Below are positions 1 to 13,007 of a stretch of 64,000 nt of DNA, piece by piece. The notes under the pieces are model-generated. The model saw only the letters and a program-made list of their open reading frames with translations, had not been told where the DNA came from and did no database searches. Position numbers and translations under genes: made by a program. Every line of letters begins with the position of its first letter. The stretch's first letter is position 1. The stretch comes from Ceratorhiza oryzae-sativae (taxonomy: Eukaryota; Basidiomycota; Agaricomycetes; Cantharellales; Ceratobasidiaceae): positions 1,612,001-1,676,000 of the forward strand of contig JARWMV010000233.1 of the NCBI GenBank assembly GCA_030998015.1. Reading direction: 5' to 3'.

Positions 1-178
1 GTGGCGATGCACTTCTTTGGGCGGGCGCTCAGCAGCACTCACGTGACGTGTGTGGTGGTGTTTGGATTGTGTTTCACGCAGCGCCACACGCACGAGTTGA
101 AGAACGCAACCACGACGTTGCTGCATACAGCGCGCACGCTCGTTCCCGCCCACGACTTGATAGCTCTTGCACTTTTCG

Positions 179-3100
179 ATGGCGTTGCGAGCACGGTACG
201 GCCCAGGAAACCGCGCCTGGAGCTACCAGCGCCCGGCGGACGATGCCGAGAACGGCCCGCCGTTGCAGCCATCGGCGTTTGGTCTTGCGCTCTCCGCAGA
301 GGAGCATACCCCGGCTCCAGACACCCCACTGGAGCAGCTCACACCCGTCACCACTGCGGTAGACGCTGTGCGGGCCGCCAGCGGCGCTGCCAAGGCACGC
401 ACTCGATCCGACGCCAGCGCTTCGACCGCCGCTGCCCGTGCGGCGCGGGCTGCCAAAGCAAGCGCTGCGAGGAGTGCACGGGCGTCGACGGGGAGCACCC
501 CAGCGGCGCCAACCTCCGTCGAGGCGGATTCGGCACCGCGCCGGCGGTCAGGGCGCGTTCCCGCCACGACAGCCAAAGCACGTGCGCCGTCGCCCACGCA
601 TACAGCAGCCCTTCAGCGCACCGCAAAGCGCAAGCGGTCGACCCTCGTCCCCGACGTACTGGACGGGCTTGGTGTCGAATCCGGGTTGGCGCCTGTGCCG
701 CCTCCGTCCGGTGTCTTGCCCCCGTCTGACGACGGTGCTCTCTCACAAGATGCGGCCGCTCCTCGAGCAACGCGCGGCGCGGGTGCCAAGCGTCCTCGCA
801 TCTCTCACAAGGTGAGCGTGGATTCGTGGCCACTAGGACCGTTTTTTTCTCGCATTCATGCATTACGTTTCACAGCCACTTGGCCTGTTGTCACCCACTT
901 ATGCAGTTTTTCCTGGATTTCCTCTTTGTGAAAATCCATTTTTCTTTGTCCGTTGTGTTTTATCACCCCATACTTACCTATATCTATATTTATAGACCTC
1001 GATGCCAAGCTCCCACGAGCAGACGACCCGGACGAGTCCAAGCGTACCACTTTCGGTTCCACGACAACCGCGCCCGACCCGTTTACTGCCCTTTCTGCTG
1101 CCGATCTTTCGTCCAACCAAGAGCAGAATGGCTATGCTCAGTCTGAACGTATGTTTTTTTGTCCTTTGCGTGCGAACTGTTTTTTTTCTGATGTTTCCAC
1201 GTATAGCCGCCACAGCTGCCGCAGCTGCGAACACCGAACGCATGCGCCGTCTCCCACAGGGTGTACCGGTGCATAGCATTCTCAAAGGGCTCTACCGCCG
1301 CTATCCTGTTTCTCAAGTTGGTTTGCCAAAGGAGATCGTCGCGGAGGTGCCGGATCTCGACAAGGGGTACGTGTTGGTCATTCCCCTCTTACGAAGAAGT
1401 ACCATACTGCAACCCGATATTGCTGTCTCTTGCCTTTTTTGCATGTTGTCGTCTCGAACAATAATCGCCTGACGCTTGCCTCTTTGTAGTGTTGTCATGC
1501 CACCGAATACGATCCCGAATGCTGCGCCATTTCTCAATCTCTATGCCCCTCGCCGTACGCGTGGTATTGGTGCCGATAAACATGGTCTTTGCCCGATATG
1601 TGCCGAGCCCCCGAGTCGAGGTGGTCGTGGAAAGGCCTTGATGTTGAATATGAAGGTGGGTGGACGCTCGAGCCTAGGCATGCTGCACAGTCTTTTGTCG
1701 GGTTGCATAACAATGTTGGATCGATTTTTTGCCACCGGCTCCTTATGGATCCAGACAGAAATCCTCCTTAATTACAGACCCATAACGCTTCTCTATCCCA
1801 TTCCGCCCCCATGCCCAACAGCTGAGCGCCTCCTCTGCCAACGCTGTTCGGACCATGCTGCGCGCCACCTGCACACCACGTGACCCACACTCTCCCACCC
1901 CTCCCTCCCAAACCCTGCGCATACAAGATGTATATGCTAACATACTTGCTCTTTGTGTTTCGCAGACGTCCGCGTTCAGTGAGTATAGTCTTTGACGATA
2001 TGTATCAGAGTGACATGGCGAGACTGACCGCGATATCATCAGATTATCATATGCAGTATGTACATGGTGAGTCCGACCTGGTCGGGATCTGTGTCCGGGT
2101 GTATTTGAGCTGATGGGACCCATCTGCTTTCTCGCACCATTCTATACCGCCTCTTTTCTCGTCATTCCGATAGGCTTATCCCCCAAGACAGGCCTTCCCT
2201 TCTCTCCTCCCATCGCATTCCGGGCTTCATCCCGCAAGACAGTAGGCGCTCGTGAAAAGTCCACACTCGAAGAGGGCCTTTGCCACGCTTGCTCTCGATG
2301 GATTGTCGTAGAAGGCGTGAAAGCGGTCGATGTGCTGGTGCCGGAGATTTACTGGTGCGTCATCTGATCGACTACGATCTTCCACGTTGAGTTTAAATTT
2401 TGCTCTCCAGGTGGAAGCATGCTTCGACTTGCCATAAATCGCGTATGCTTGAAGGCGAAGGTGACTTTTATATCGAAGATCCTCTATTCCTCAGGATCGT
2501 CCAGTGGCAACGCGATCATCCAACTGCCGTTCGCGAATCGGCTAGAGCCACGAGTGCAAATGCTCATCATGTACCTGTCAAGAAGGACGATGCGATGGAT
2601 GTTGATATCGGTGCACCGAACGTGGGGTCCAGCGCGAGGCATGGCGCTATCACTCCTGTGCGACGTGATCTTGAGGATCCGGATAGCTCGCCTTTGAGTT
2701 CCCTGGATGGAACCGATGCGTACGTTTTGTCTCTGCCAATTCCTCTATGTATGATTTCTGACCGTCTCAACGCTTAGCAACTCTCCCGTTCGCAAAGCCT
2801 CCGCCACGGTTCTTCACTTCCCACCCACGGGACTTGGCCCGTTTGCACCTCAGCCCCAGTCTCCATCTACACGTGCACGGTCGGCGGATGGAGCGATTGG
2901 AACAGGCAGCATGACAATTGGGATCCCACCTCCTCATATACAAAACACCGGACTCGGGACACCTCAGCTTGCAAACCACGCGTTGCCAGGTACGCTTCCG
3001 GGCACACCGCAAACGACGGCGAGCACTACGCCGGTTCTGGGTGGGACCACGCTTCCTGGTGTATATGGCGCGGAAGGAGGTGAGTGAGCCCACATAAGAT

Positions 3101-4137
3101 TCACAGGGACGTGTATGGTTGATCTCGCTTATTTACAGACCACGAAGTTCGAAGTGTTCTCGATTCAGGCGTTGCGTTCAGTCCTCACGACCAGCAACTT
3201 GGCAAGCGTTCTGACGACGACGCTGAAGGCGAGGACGAGGATGCGGACGCAGACGCCGAGGGAGAAGACGACCCAACAGCCACGGCCGAGAACACGCCCG
3301 TCTTGACGCAACTCCCTGTGCTTACTCCAAACTTGCACAAGCCGTCATGTCTGCTCCACTCTCAGACCGCCGGCTGCTGAGCAGTCATTCAAATGTCGGG
3401 CGTTGAACAAGTGCAAGTACATAATCTGTCTAGCCAGACGGATGAAGTCCCAAACTTTCCGGCCGCTCAACGATCATTGCCCCTTCTTCCTATCCCGTCT
3501 ATGCCTGAAACACCTGTTCAAGAAGCTCCGGGTGTAAGCGCCATAGTCATCCCGACCCCAGTTGTGGCTGCAGCGCAGCCTGCCGTCGAAACGGCTCAAG
3601 TTCTCGCTCAGCCGGAATCCACCGCAGATATCCTGGCGCCGGCACAAGATAATCACATTCCTGTCGATCGACCTCAACAAGTCGGCTCCAATGCTCCCGC
3701 TCCCGAGGGCCAGAGCACGATTCCTGAAGGCCTTTCAAATTTTGTCGATGCTGTAAACGCACCCATTGTTCCGCCCGAGCTCCCCAATATCCAAGGGATG
3801 GACATGTACGCGAGCAATGATACGCCGGGCGGGTCTGGAGACCCACAGCCTTTGTTGACCGAGGAAGATCTAGCCCTCGCGACCACCGGTCTCCCTCTGG
3901 ATGATCAACATCTGGCTATGAACCCAACGGGTACGGATGTGTCGATGGGTGACGCTGTAGGTGTCGTGGGAGCGCAGGTACTGCGATTACCGAACCTCCA
4001 GTTACAGACCACCAGCCCCCTCATCAGCAAGAACAGGGCAGGTATTTGGCCCTGGGCTAGGCCTCTCGAGCGGTGAGGGCACACCCAACGCCGGTACAGA
4101 AGCGGACATGTTTTCATTCTGGGATGCGAGTAAATGA
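179..4137 (+). CDS. Rua1_C-domain (DUF4451) putative transcription regulator
   Basis: Multi-exon gene. The conserved C-terminal Rua1 domain is assembled across exons at about 1490-1656, 1966-1978, 2043-2066, 2174-2354 and 2411-2719. It shows the expected Cys/His pattern: GLCPIC, then YHMQYVHG, PKTGLPFSPP, GLCHACSRW, and IYWWKHASTCH, all of which join cleanly over GT-AG introns. The N-terminus is Ala/Ser/Arg-rich and the region after the domain is Pro-rich and acidic, as in a nuclear regulator. The family is named after the Ustilago glycolipid-cluster regulator Rua1, but the target here is unknown. Intron 1 only keeps frame if its acceptor is near 1009. After 3139 the frame reaches a TGA at about 3378, while the same frame reopens (3393-4076). 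A different frame ends naturally in DMFSFWDASK at 4137, so the last third is uncertain. The start ATG at 179 is the first in a long open frame. Confidence 0.8.
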
Positions 4138-4616
4138 TTCTGAGGAATGTGTTGTGACGGTTCTTTTCGTTTTATCACTCCTCTCTTCTCTCTCTCTTCC
4201 ACAATACAACTGCTTATTTCTCGTCGGTTCGCTTTCTCAGCCTCTCTGGTTGTCTGGTTCAGTCTGAGTTATGTTCTGGCTGACAAGTTTGTGTCGGTCT
4301 TATTGGTTTCTTGGCTTATCATCCCTTCCATTTATCCTCACTGCTCCATGCAGTTCTAAATCCGTGTCTTCTCGCTTTTGCAACTTCATTTATATAGGCC
4401 GCATGACTTGCGCGACACGAACTCCACATGGACTGTTGTTGCAACGGTTGTTGCCTCCACGTTTTCTCTAATGTATGCACACAGACATAATGTTGATGTT
4501 ACGATGTGATGTCAACTCCAGATTGCTCAGTGCGATGCAAGATTAGATTTGGAGTTGCGTACTACATCAAGCGGACAACCCCTGTTCGACAATACATAAG
4601 TGATTTAAAGTTCACA
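4138..4616. other. intergenic, 3' flanks of converging genes
   Basis: About 480 bases between the regulator and the converging ZIP gene. Pyrimidine-rich in its first half (4170-4400), as expected of a fungal 3' region. No conserved reading frame, RNA or repeat was seen. Confidence 0.5.
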
Positions 4617-6028
4617 CTAAGACCAAATCCCGATCACGGCCATCCCAGCCGCTCCAGCGAGCAAACTACCCAGAGCAACCGCCTGCCGCTTGATTCCCGC
4701 CTTGCGCATTTTCGGTTCGGCAACGAAATCGCCTGCGAGCAGCTCGACACACGAGGCATATATCAAAAGACCCGCAGATACGGCACTCGCGAGCCCACGC
4801 ACGAGGAACGCATCCTGGGGCGCAGTCCGCAATAAGATCCCACGAGCATCCCAGCAGGCGTGGCAAGGGCAAAGAGAGCTGCGAGCAGAAGTGGTAGGGT
4901 CGGGAACCCGTGGGAGTCCGATTTTGACGACCGAGGTGGAGAACCGGAAGATGGCAGGAGCGGGGACGTCTCGTGTATCCCATCAGGCAATGACGATTGT
5001 GCGAAAACTGTCGGGCGGATAGACGAGATACGAACGCCGAGGGAAAGACCTTCAAACAGCTGATGGAAGACGAGTGCGATCAGCAGGGATGCTAGTAGTG
5101 ATCGAACGGATCGAAATCAGGATCACAGCTCGTCATTATATGTAATTGCGCTATCACGTACTAAACTCGGCTCCATTCGTTACAGAGAGCGTGAAGCCGA
5201 CGACGATTGAATGCAACATGATGCCAAGTTGAAGAACCTAATCAACGGCGTATGAATGGAAGGTCAAAGGGATGAGTGCATATCGAGGAAATAGATCGAG
5301 GGCCTGCTACTTACGAATACCCGACAATTTTCGTTGCTTCGCCGTCTGATACTACTACTTCTCCATGCAAACACTCAGTGTGGGCGTGCTCCAGCCCGGG
5401 TCGTTTGGGGACATTCGAATTTCCGTTTGGCCGCGGACTCGGTGGGGCCGAGAGACTTTGTCGGGCTAGATATTCAACGTATACCGTCGACGTGTCTACG
5501 GCCCTTCCTACGTTAGGTTATTGTCTAAGACCACACACAGCTGCAGCGCTTACATTCAATTAGGAATATAAATAACAGTGAGCACATTCTAGAATAACGG
5601 GACCGCAGTTGGTCAACGTCATGATGTGAGCCGTGAGAATCGATAATCACGTACATGACGAGCCCTGGCCAACTTTCGTATTTTCCCCATCGTTCGTTTA
5701 CGTGCGCCTTGTCCATGTTGACAAAGGCATCCTTCAATAGGTGGATAAACGCAGTGGCGAGTATAACACCTGGGGAACAAGGTGAGCAAGGGTCTAGTGA
5801 AATACGGCTCGACCATACCCGTGCCAAAGAATTTTCCTACAAAGAATAATACACGTGGTGTTCGGAGGTATGGCGATCGCTTTGCTAAAGCAGGAAAGCT
5901 GGCGGCTGTATGGCGGAGTGAGCATTGAGATAGGCACGATTGGTACAAAGCTTACCAGCAAATGACACGACGAGCAGCACAAACAATGACACACCCGTCT
6001 GCTGTTGTTTTTGGGCCCGATCGCCCAT
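4617..6028 (-). CDS. ZIP-family zinc/iron transporter (two apparent lesions)
   Basis: Plasma- or vacuolar-membrane divalent metal transporter of the ZIP family. Exons on the minus strand give TGVSLFVLLVVSFAG (TM1), GTG-VILATAFIHLL (TM2), a TM3 exon, a variable cytosolic loop (about 5290-5490), VLQLGIMLHSIVVGFTLS (TM4, metal-site His), SLLIALVFHQLFEGLSLG (TM5, HxxxEG-type site), FALATPAGMLVG (TM6) and a last segment with LIYASCVELLAGDF. Start chosen at 6028 (MGDRAQKQQQ) just ahead of TM1. Two defects are visible. A one-base deletion in a GGG run at 4839-4841 separates GMLVG from LLRTAPQDAF. The junction joining the TM3 exon to the loop exon (about 5509-5552) reads TGA. Introns elsewhere are canonical, for example 5092-5161. 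Family assignment is secure; whether it is functional as sequenced is not. Confidence 0.86.
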
Positions 6029-6553
6029 ATTTCACCGTCTTTAGAGTTGGCATCTAGCCGGTCATGATCGGTATTGGGAGTGCTACCTTGCAATAATCGA
6101 GTAACAAGCAATCGAAATGTATATGAGGTCGTAATAAATCGTGTTCGTCGCGCGTTGCGGCCAAAAAGTACGACTCCAAGAGCACTGGTGTGGTCGGTCG
6201 GAGAACCCAGTGACATATGAGCCCCGTACCATGGGGACCGCACCGGCAGGATCCCTCAGTGTCATAATACGTGTAAACACTTACCCGGTCTCAGTTTTCC
6301 AATTCCCGTATACCGTTCCAGTCACGTTAAACATAATTATTTAACGGTAGCTTATAAAATATACATACAGATGATCAGACGAAAAATGTAATGAGTGAGC
6401 AGTGTATGTGAATGAAACGAAAAGTATCCCATCAATATCTCACAAATTCCAACCTCAAATCCCAGAGAAGCTCCCTAATCGACGCCCTGCTGGGACGTCT
6501 AACAGGGCCTTTCATAGTTGTTCATACCCTAAGAAACCCATGGACGAAACAGA
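6029..6553. other. intergenic, shared upstream/downstream region
   Basis: About 525 bases between the 5' end of the ZIP gene and the 3' end of the next minus-strand gene. I see no conserved frame, RNA or repeat in it. Confidence 0.5.
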
Positions 6554-8269
6554 CTATTGAGTCGGGGGCGTGGGCGTGACGGATGATCTTCGACTGGTCT
6601 CGACAGATTTGACACCCTCATGTTCTGGTGCATAAATCTCAGAGTCCCAAACAGGCTTTCGAGATATCCTCTCTTCAGATGTAGAAACGTATGTACGCAG
6701 CGACTAAAACAAGCAAGGAGTTAGTCATGCCTACGTCTCATGAAACAAATTGGGTAGATTTACGTCACTCCGTCTTACTTCCTCCCGGCCGGAGGAAGGG
6801 GTGATTTCCCCCATGGATGTTGCCCAAATGTAGCCTTGTGATGGGGGCTTTGAAGTGCTGGCTCGGGTTCTTCAAGCGACGGGATGCACACAGATGAAGA
6901 TACTGTCATTCCCTGAGAGTGGAAGTCATCCCGTGAATGTGAATAGTCGAGCAGTGTCGTTGGGTAAACGTCCGAAATCTTGGGTGTTGCCCCCATTTCC
7001 ATCACGCTGATCGTATCCCGATGCGCTAGTTGCATAGGTGTGGGCTGACGGCTGGGCGGGAACCGAATCGACTGTGGCTTGTTGCCAGATGTCGAGGATG
7101 GACCTTGCATGGCCCAGAAAAGCACAACAGCATTGACAACCACCTATCAAGATGGAGTAAGTTCTAGGCCCAATACCAATAATAGCCGGTACCTACATCG
7201 ACCCCGCAGCTCCCGAGACAGACCCAGATCATCTCCTTGCCGTCTAACACGTACAGAACAATCACGTTGGCGGCAGTACTGACAAGGGCGATACATGCCG
7301 CACTAGAAGGCCGCTAATCTTCAATTTCGGGGGGACTACATCAAGATACTAGGCTTACATTGTGGTACGGAGCGCAATTGCCCGCAGCCAAGCGCTTCGG
7401 ATATTTGACCGCAGAAGGGGGGTAACGAACATGACAGTCAAAAAGATCTGGGAGAAGACTGTCAACCGCTTGATTTTGAAGTGATACATACAACCGCTTA
7501 CGTTGGTACAAAAGTCGTAAATGAGAAGAAGGAGCGAACTGTAGGAAACCCCTTGAGTCGGAGATTGCAAAGACCGAGATCTGTCAAACTCACGATAGTC
7601 GACTAATGCCTAGTATACAATAGCCGTTGTAAACGAATGCTGTCCTTTGAAAAATCATGACACCGGCAATAACGACGAGCTGTACCCGAAGCAAGTCAAC
7701 ATCGGGGCCCTGCATACATGATGAGAAGTTACCGACCGGCAGGAGCAGAGCGAAGCAGAGTCGATAGATCGGCGACTTCCACCTCGACATTCCGTCGCTC
7801 CAGACAACATGAACCTAAAATGGCAACGGGGGTGGGCAAGTCAAACCGAGGCCGAACGGGCGCGAGAGACGTTAACTCACACGTTCGATGAGGCACAGAT
7901 AGTTAAACCTTTGCTGGCGCCGTAGAGCAGGATACACGCCAGCATGCCGACCGAACATCTCGCAAGGTGATGCTGTGGTTCCGCGCCGTGGAGGAGCATA
8001 CCGGCTGGTAATGCATTGGTCACACAAGAGTTCGACGGGTCTCCAAGAAAAAACTCACTGATGAATAGGAAAAGCCAAGAATCGAAAAACGTCAGTAGTA
8101 GGCATAGTCGCGGCCATGGCATGCCAAAGAATTTCTCTCTGGACCAAAATGAATAGCCATGTGCGGTTCGGACTATGCACACAGTGACGATCGTTATTCC
8201 AAGTAGATAAACCAGTGCCGAAAGGTTCAGCATGGTCGCGCTGGGTTCCGAAGGAAGTGCGATTGCCAT
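6554..8269 (-). CDS. Seven-helix membrane protein (basidiomycete receptor-like family)
   Basis: Unnamed polytopic protein resembling the GPCR-like seven-helix families expanded in agaricomycetes. In order on the minus strand: M at 8269; a first helix LSALVYLLGITIVTVCIV; an exon ending in LLYGASK; LCLIERVHVVW; RWKSPIYRLC; VVIAGVMIF; SLLLLIYDFCTN; IFLTVMFVTPLLRS; ALVSTAANVIVLYVL; and VVVNAVVLFWAM. A Ser/Pro/Glu-rich cytosolic tail ends PTPPTQ at 6554, reached through an intron starting at about 6777. Two one-base deletions are inferred: at 7908-7912 (between YGASK and FNYLCLIERV) and near 6812 (between FGQHP and MGEITPSSGREE). No ligand or coupling partner can be deduced. Confidence 0.7.
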
Positions 8270-11200
8270 GGTTAGGGTGTTGATATAAAATAGACTGCAT
8301 GTGATACAGCCTTGGGTTAGGTTAAGATACAATTGAGAAGGCCAAAAGTCTACTCACGGATGAGAACGACCACAAGGAACGGAGGGTGAGGGTCACAGAC
8401 CGAGTTACAGACACCCTTTTTATGAGCACTTTGCACGAACACCCCTCGGCGACGAGCGTCTAGGGTCTTTACTGATCGACAGCTGAGTCCCGTAATGGGA
8501 TCTCTGGAACCCACAATGTGGCTGGCGGTCCACTGCTAGGGCTCTATTCGGTCTGGTTTGACAGAAGATGAAATCATCCGAGAAAAGTGGCCACTATTGC
8601 CGATCACAATTGGTAGGCAGAATTGCCCACGAGTCCCGTCTGTGCAGGTTGACTGATAGTGATTGCGTAGCAGCAGCCGGTCATCGACAAGTCCACAGTT
8701 GGCGCGCCCGGCGGTTCAGACGTCGATCCATAGGGGCCACACTGACGTCGATGTTGATGCCGGGGTGGGCCCGGGCATGAAGTCTATCGAGTGCCCATTT
8801 CTCTGGTAGCGAGAGCGAATTAAGCGTCAAAAAGATGGTTGCCTGTCGTAGAAATTTAATTGGGAAGACCCGGGCGCATACACGGCAGCTAACCAAGGGC
8901 GAGTCCCGTGAATGGGTAAGTCATCAAAGTCAGCATCCGCTTCAAATGAAACAACCTACTCGGATGCAATCGAGATGTAAGGTTATTGTACATAAGCCAA
9001 AAGTACAAATTGTTGGCTCGTGTGTTTGTTGCAGGTGAGACGGTTTATCTGCTGTCTAAATCTGACCTAGCCAAAATAGACATCCGGGGATTTGCGAGAA
9101 CTGAACAGGTAGACATTGGCACCCGAGTCAGCCTGTTTTCCTTCGAAGGACTAGTTGGGAAACCCCACCTCGGCTCGATATATTTAGATAAGTAGATTTT
9201 GATTGTCTGTGTCTCTAAAAGTAAATAGGTAGGAGCACAAGTGAGATGGTTTCACCTTGTATTACCCTGAACAAAATCAGGCAAGACAGTCTGCCCAGGA
9301 ACTAAATATGTGGCGCGCAAGAGCTGGACAATTTGTCGAGTACAACGGTTCTGCACGCGTGCACAGGTGTTCCTGTTTTGATATCCGTGCGTGGTTGGCT
9401 AGCCCGATACAATTCGCCCCCAGCGGGATAGGGGATGTACCTGTTTGAGCAAGCTCGACCATAGCCCCATGGAGAATTGGTATAATGAACTACGAGCTTG
9501 TCCATTCACGGACGATCAGTTTGGCTAGCATCTGGACCGGGTACGGAAGTGTACCTCGCGGCCACGGAGAGCGAAGCACCGAGTGATTGCAATGGACCGG
9601 CGGCAAGCAACAAACACTGGGCGCTGGAATTCCGTAGACTTTACGCGAGACAGAGGTGGGGAGTTCCGCTGTTCGGTGCACTCTCGTTCCGGAGTGAGCA
9701 GGGTCGAGAGTGCCCACGTGAGACACACGTGAACTATTCGACCCTCAACAGCTTTGCATTGTTTCTTTGGGTCACAGGGTCTGTGGAGCCAGTGCTCGAT
9801 GAGGAAACGGCGATGTGTTGGGGTGAGGCGATTAGCTCGGGCATATCCAGCATTTGCGCGTGGGTCAGCCAACGGCAGAAGACGAACGTAGAAGTGATCT
9901 TGGTGACGACTGAATTTGACTTGGGGGTTCTAATGAAATTGGTCAAACCTGTCACTAATTATCAACGGCGATTGGCTTACCTTAAACAGCAATTCAATAA
10001 ACCCTATCTTTCGTGTAGTCCCAATGGTGAACTAAAATCGAGCACTTCGAGCGCTAGAAGACCGAGTTATTCTACTCTTCGCACCCAAGACGCTACATGC
10101 TGGCTTGGGATGCCGGCTGGGTAGAGCTCGTGGTACATGAGGCTGGCTTGAACATAATCGACCACCCAGGCTGGATTTGTCGAAATTTCAGCCCAATGGT
10201 TACGCTAGGCGAAATGACCTTAATGATTGGCGTCCATAAATGTCGAACAAGCAGAGCTTGGCTTCGGTAGGAAATGCAGTGACATGGACCACGAGGTTGG
10301 CAAGGGGTTGATGGCGATAGCGTTAACGTGGGCGACAAACGGACAGGACATTGACCGAATTGTCGCAACCCTCGCTGATGAAAGTGGAGATTCCCTTGGG
10401 TGAACGGCCGAACGATATCCACACCCCTCCCCAACTACTACCGGAACTGGTTGGCCACCAGGCTGAGGGCCGGTTGAAACGCTGCGACTCGGAATAATTG
10501 CGATAATCAACGTTTACGCCTTTTATCCCGCGATTGATCGAGCGTTATGCGCTATAGTTGTGTCAGTACCCGAAGCTAGAACTCATAGCTATCCTAGCTT
10601 ACCACTTCATCAAACCACTTCCATTCGCAACATCTCTAGTAAGTCTTACCCAATGTGCACGTTGCGAGCTACCGATTGAGGAGGCAAGAACCACATGGTC
10701 GAGTATATTTCTCCGATCGACGCTGGCATCAGTGGCTCCCCAGGAATGTCAATGTATTTTGTATGTCCGATCCCCCTTGCTCAAATGTGAGCAAAGAGGA
10801 TCCGTAGCTGCGCCATTACGAGGCCATGAGGTGTGAGCAATCCATTTAGTGCAGTTGGTGGCTGGGCCGGCCACTGATGTCGATGTGGATGCAGACAGGG
10901 ATCGAGACAGCGACAGGGGTACAATCTAGAGCCAGGGATGCACGCAGTTGCGCAGAAGCCATATGCAGATTTAGGCACAGAGACTTAGTGAGAGTCCAAG
11001 ATGATGGCCGCGTTAATCTATCCATAAATGACTGAGCATTGCGGGGAGATCTACCGCGGTGGCGCCGAGAACTCCGGGCCACAATTCAAGTAGAGAATTA
11101 AATATAGTTTTTCGCAAAAGGTCGTAAGAAAATCGGGATAGCTATTATGTCGAGTCCTCGAGCGAGCTACTCGCGTGTGAGGAGGGTGTATGTTTGGTTG

Positions 11201-11379
11201 AGTCCGTGTTGGCGTCATCACGTGAACGGGTGGTTTGACCATTCCAAATCTGAATTACAACCAAATTAGATTCAGACACACACTTCGATTGCCTAGTATG
11301 AATCGGTTAACGTGAGGACGCCCTTGTTCTCTGCGCTCGACCACGACACGAAAAATCTTATTATTTGCATATTTTTGTT
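8270..11379. other. gene-poor 3.1 kb, no recognisable gene
   Basis: Longest stretch without a supported gene on the left side. Open frames exist (for example 9498-10124 on the plus strand, 208 codons) but none shows a known motif, a sensible intron pattern or a recognisable paralogue in the window. Two weakly similar blocks (about 9030-9180 and 9240-9410) share GTGAGA(C/T)GGTTT and CCTGTTTT words, so an old degenerate repeat is possible. Confidence 0.4.
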
Positions 11380-12777
11380 ATGCCTCCGTTGGGCTGGCGC
11401 AAGTCGGTTGATGGCGCCAAAGCCAAAAGCAAACAATCTGCCGATGTGCCTGTCTACAACAACCCGCCTCCCGTCCCCGAACGTTCAGGTGCCTCTGTGT
11501 AGCTCTGGGCGCAAGCTCACTCGGTTCACGCAAACCCAGTACGTTCCCGCTCCCCATGTTCTCATACTCTATGCTAATGTATTTTAGGCCTCCGTTTGAG
11601 TGTTAGAGAAGACGCAGACTCCACCATGGAGGTTGACAACCCATCCGAAAACTCGACGCCTGCTCCTGGCTCTGCTGCGCCCCAAGGCTCGTCGTCCGGC
11701 TATACGAGCAACACTGGAATGACACCACCTATTCGATCAATCAAGCTGAAGCTCAAGGTTAAACCTGCCATCGCCGACAGCCCAACTCCCGAACCACCTG
11801 CTCCGCCTCGAGGCCGAGGAAGAGGCGGCCGAGGGGGAAGAGGCAGGGGTGGCAGGGGACGGGGCAGAGGAGCTGGGCGTGGTCGAAGAATTGGTGAGCT
11901 TGGCACTACGTTTTGACCATATTCACCTAACAACCCGCTGGCGTAGTGAATTTGTCGCCCTCTCCCTCTTCGGAAGAAGAGTCTCCTCAAGAGGAACCTG
12001 CACCACTCGAAAGTGAAGATGAAGCTTCTGAAGCGGCCTCGGAGCAGGAAGGCCCCGCCGATGTCACTTTTAACACGGTCACCGATGAGCTGGAAGAGGA
12101 CGAGGACCATGATGCCGAGGCAGATATGGATCCGGATGCCACAGCAGATATGGACGAGATATTGATGAGCTGGATGCGTCAGGAGAGATCGAACAAGACC
12201 CAGAAGATGAAATGGACGAGCTCTCGTTTTCGGCGGGGAACAGATCGAAACTTACCGCTCGGCAAGCTGCATTAGTCGCTGGCGGAAGTACGGCCAATCA
12301 TGTCATGCTGCGTAAGTCTGCGAATCTGGAGCATTCACGTAACGGGATTACGACTGACGTGCCGCTTTGTGTAGCAGAAGCTCCTAGCAGAAAAACACAG
12401 AGGACAGAGGCTGAAATTGCTCTTCGCCGGAGTGAGACCGCGCGCAAGCGGAAACATCAGGACGCACAAAGGTTGGAAGACGAGAAGGTCGACCACTTAT
12501 CCTTGACTTTTGATTATCTTACTGACCATGCCCCTTAGACCGAAACGATTAACCGGCTGCTTAAAAAACAATCTGTCAAAGCCCGCAACAAGAAGCACTC
12601 GACACCCCAGTGGGAGAAACTCCAGGAGACGAAACGGGTGCTCCAACGCCCGAAAATCGCCCAGTCATTCCATGCTACCGCTGGGTCAGCTCCTCAGCAT
12701 CTCTCACATTCGCCATCCCAGATGTGTCCAATAGCCCGGAGCTGTTTTCGCACTCGAACCACCCCAGCAACCTGTAA
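11380..12777 (+). CDS. IES2: INO80 complex subunit Ies2/INO80B (PAPA-1 domain)
   Basis: Nuclear subunit of the INO80 chromatin remodeller. The protein starts MPPLGWRK. Exon 2 (from 11588) has RLSVRED, IKLKLKVKP and an Arg-Gly-rich stretch (GRGRGGRGGRGRGG). Exon 3 (from 11947) is strongly acidic and leads into KLTARQAALVAGG. The PAPA-1 core follows: RRSETARKRKHQ and ETINRLLKKQ, then YRWVSSSASLTFAIPD near the C-terminus. Introns are canonical (11489-11587, 11894-11946, about 12312-12374, about 12491-12538). Two single-base deletions are needed to keep frame: one around 12158-12163, and one in a CCCC run at 12605-12608 (STPP-VGETPG). No HIT-type zinc finger is seen after the PAPA-1 region. It is followed in the same direction by EAF3, another chromatin gene. 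Confidence 0.87.
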
Positions 12778-13007
12778 TTCGTCCACCAGCAACTTGTGCG
12801 ATCTCGGGTTGCGGGTTGCAGCGCAAATACCGTCTACCTGGTGCATCCAATTTTGATACGGGAGCGTGTGGGATGGAACACCTCAAGCTGCTCAAAACCC
12901 AGTGATCAATCGGGGCGGGATTGCTTTGTATTTGATTACTGTTATGTACAGCATACCTATTATTGTAACGCATCCATTACACAACACATGCAGACCAGAC
13001 CACCACC

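Noticed and set aside
1..729. Open frame of 242 codons from the window edge on the plus strand
   Set aside because: It is a shadow of the regulator gene in a GC-rich, low-complexity region; the frame with the start at 179 continues into spliced, conserved exons while this one does not.
9498..10124. 208-codon open frame in the gene-poor region
   Set aside because: No motif, no consistent hydrophobic or domain pattern, no intron structure and no paralogue in the window; compatible with chance.
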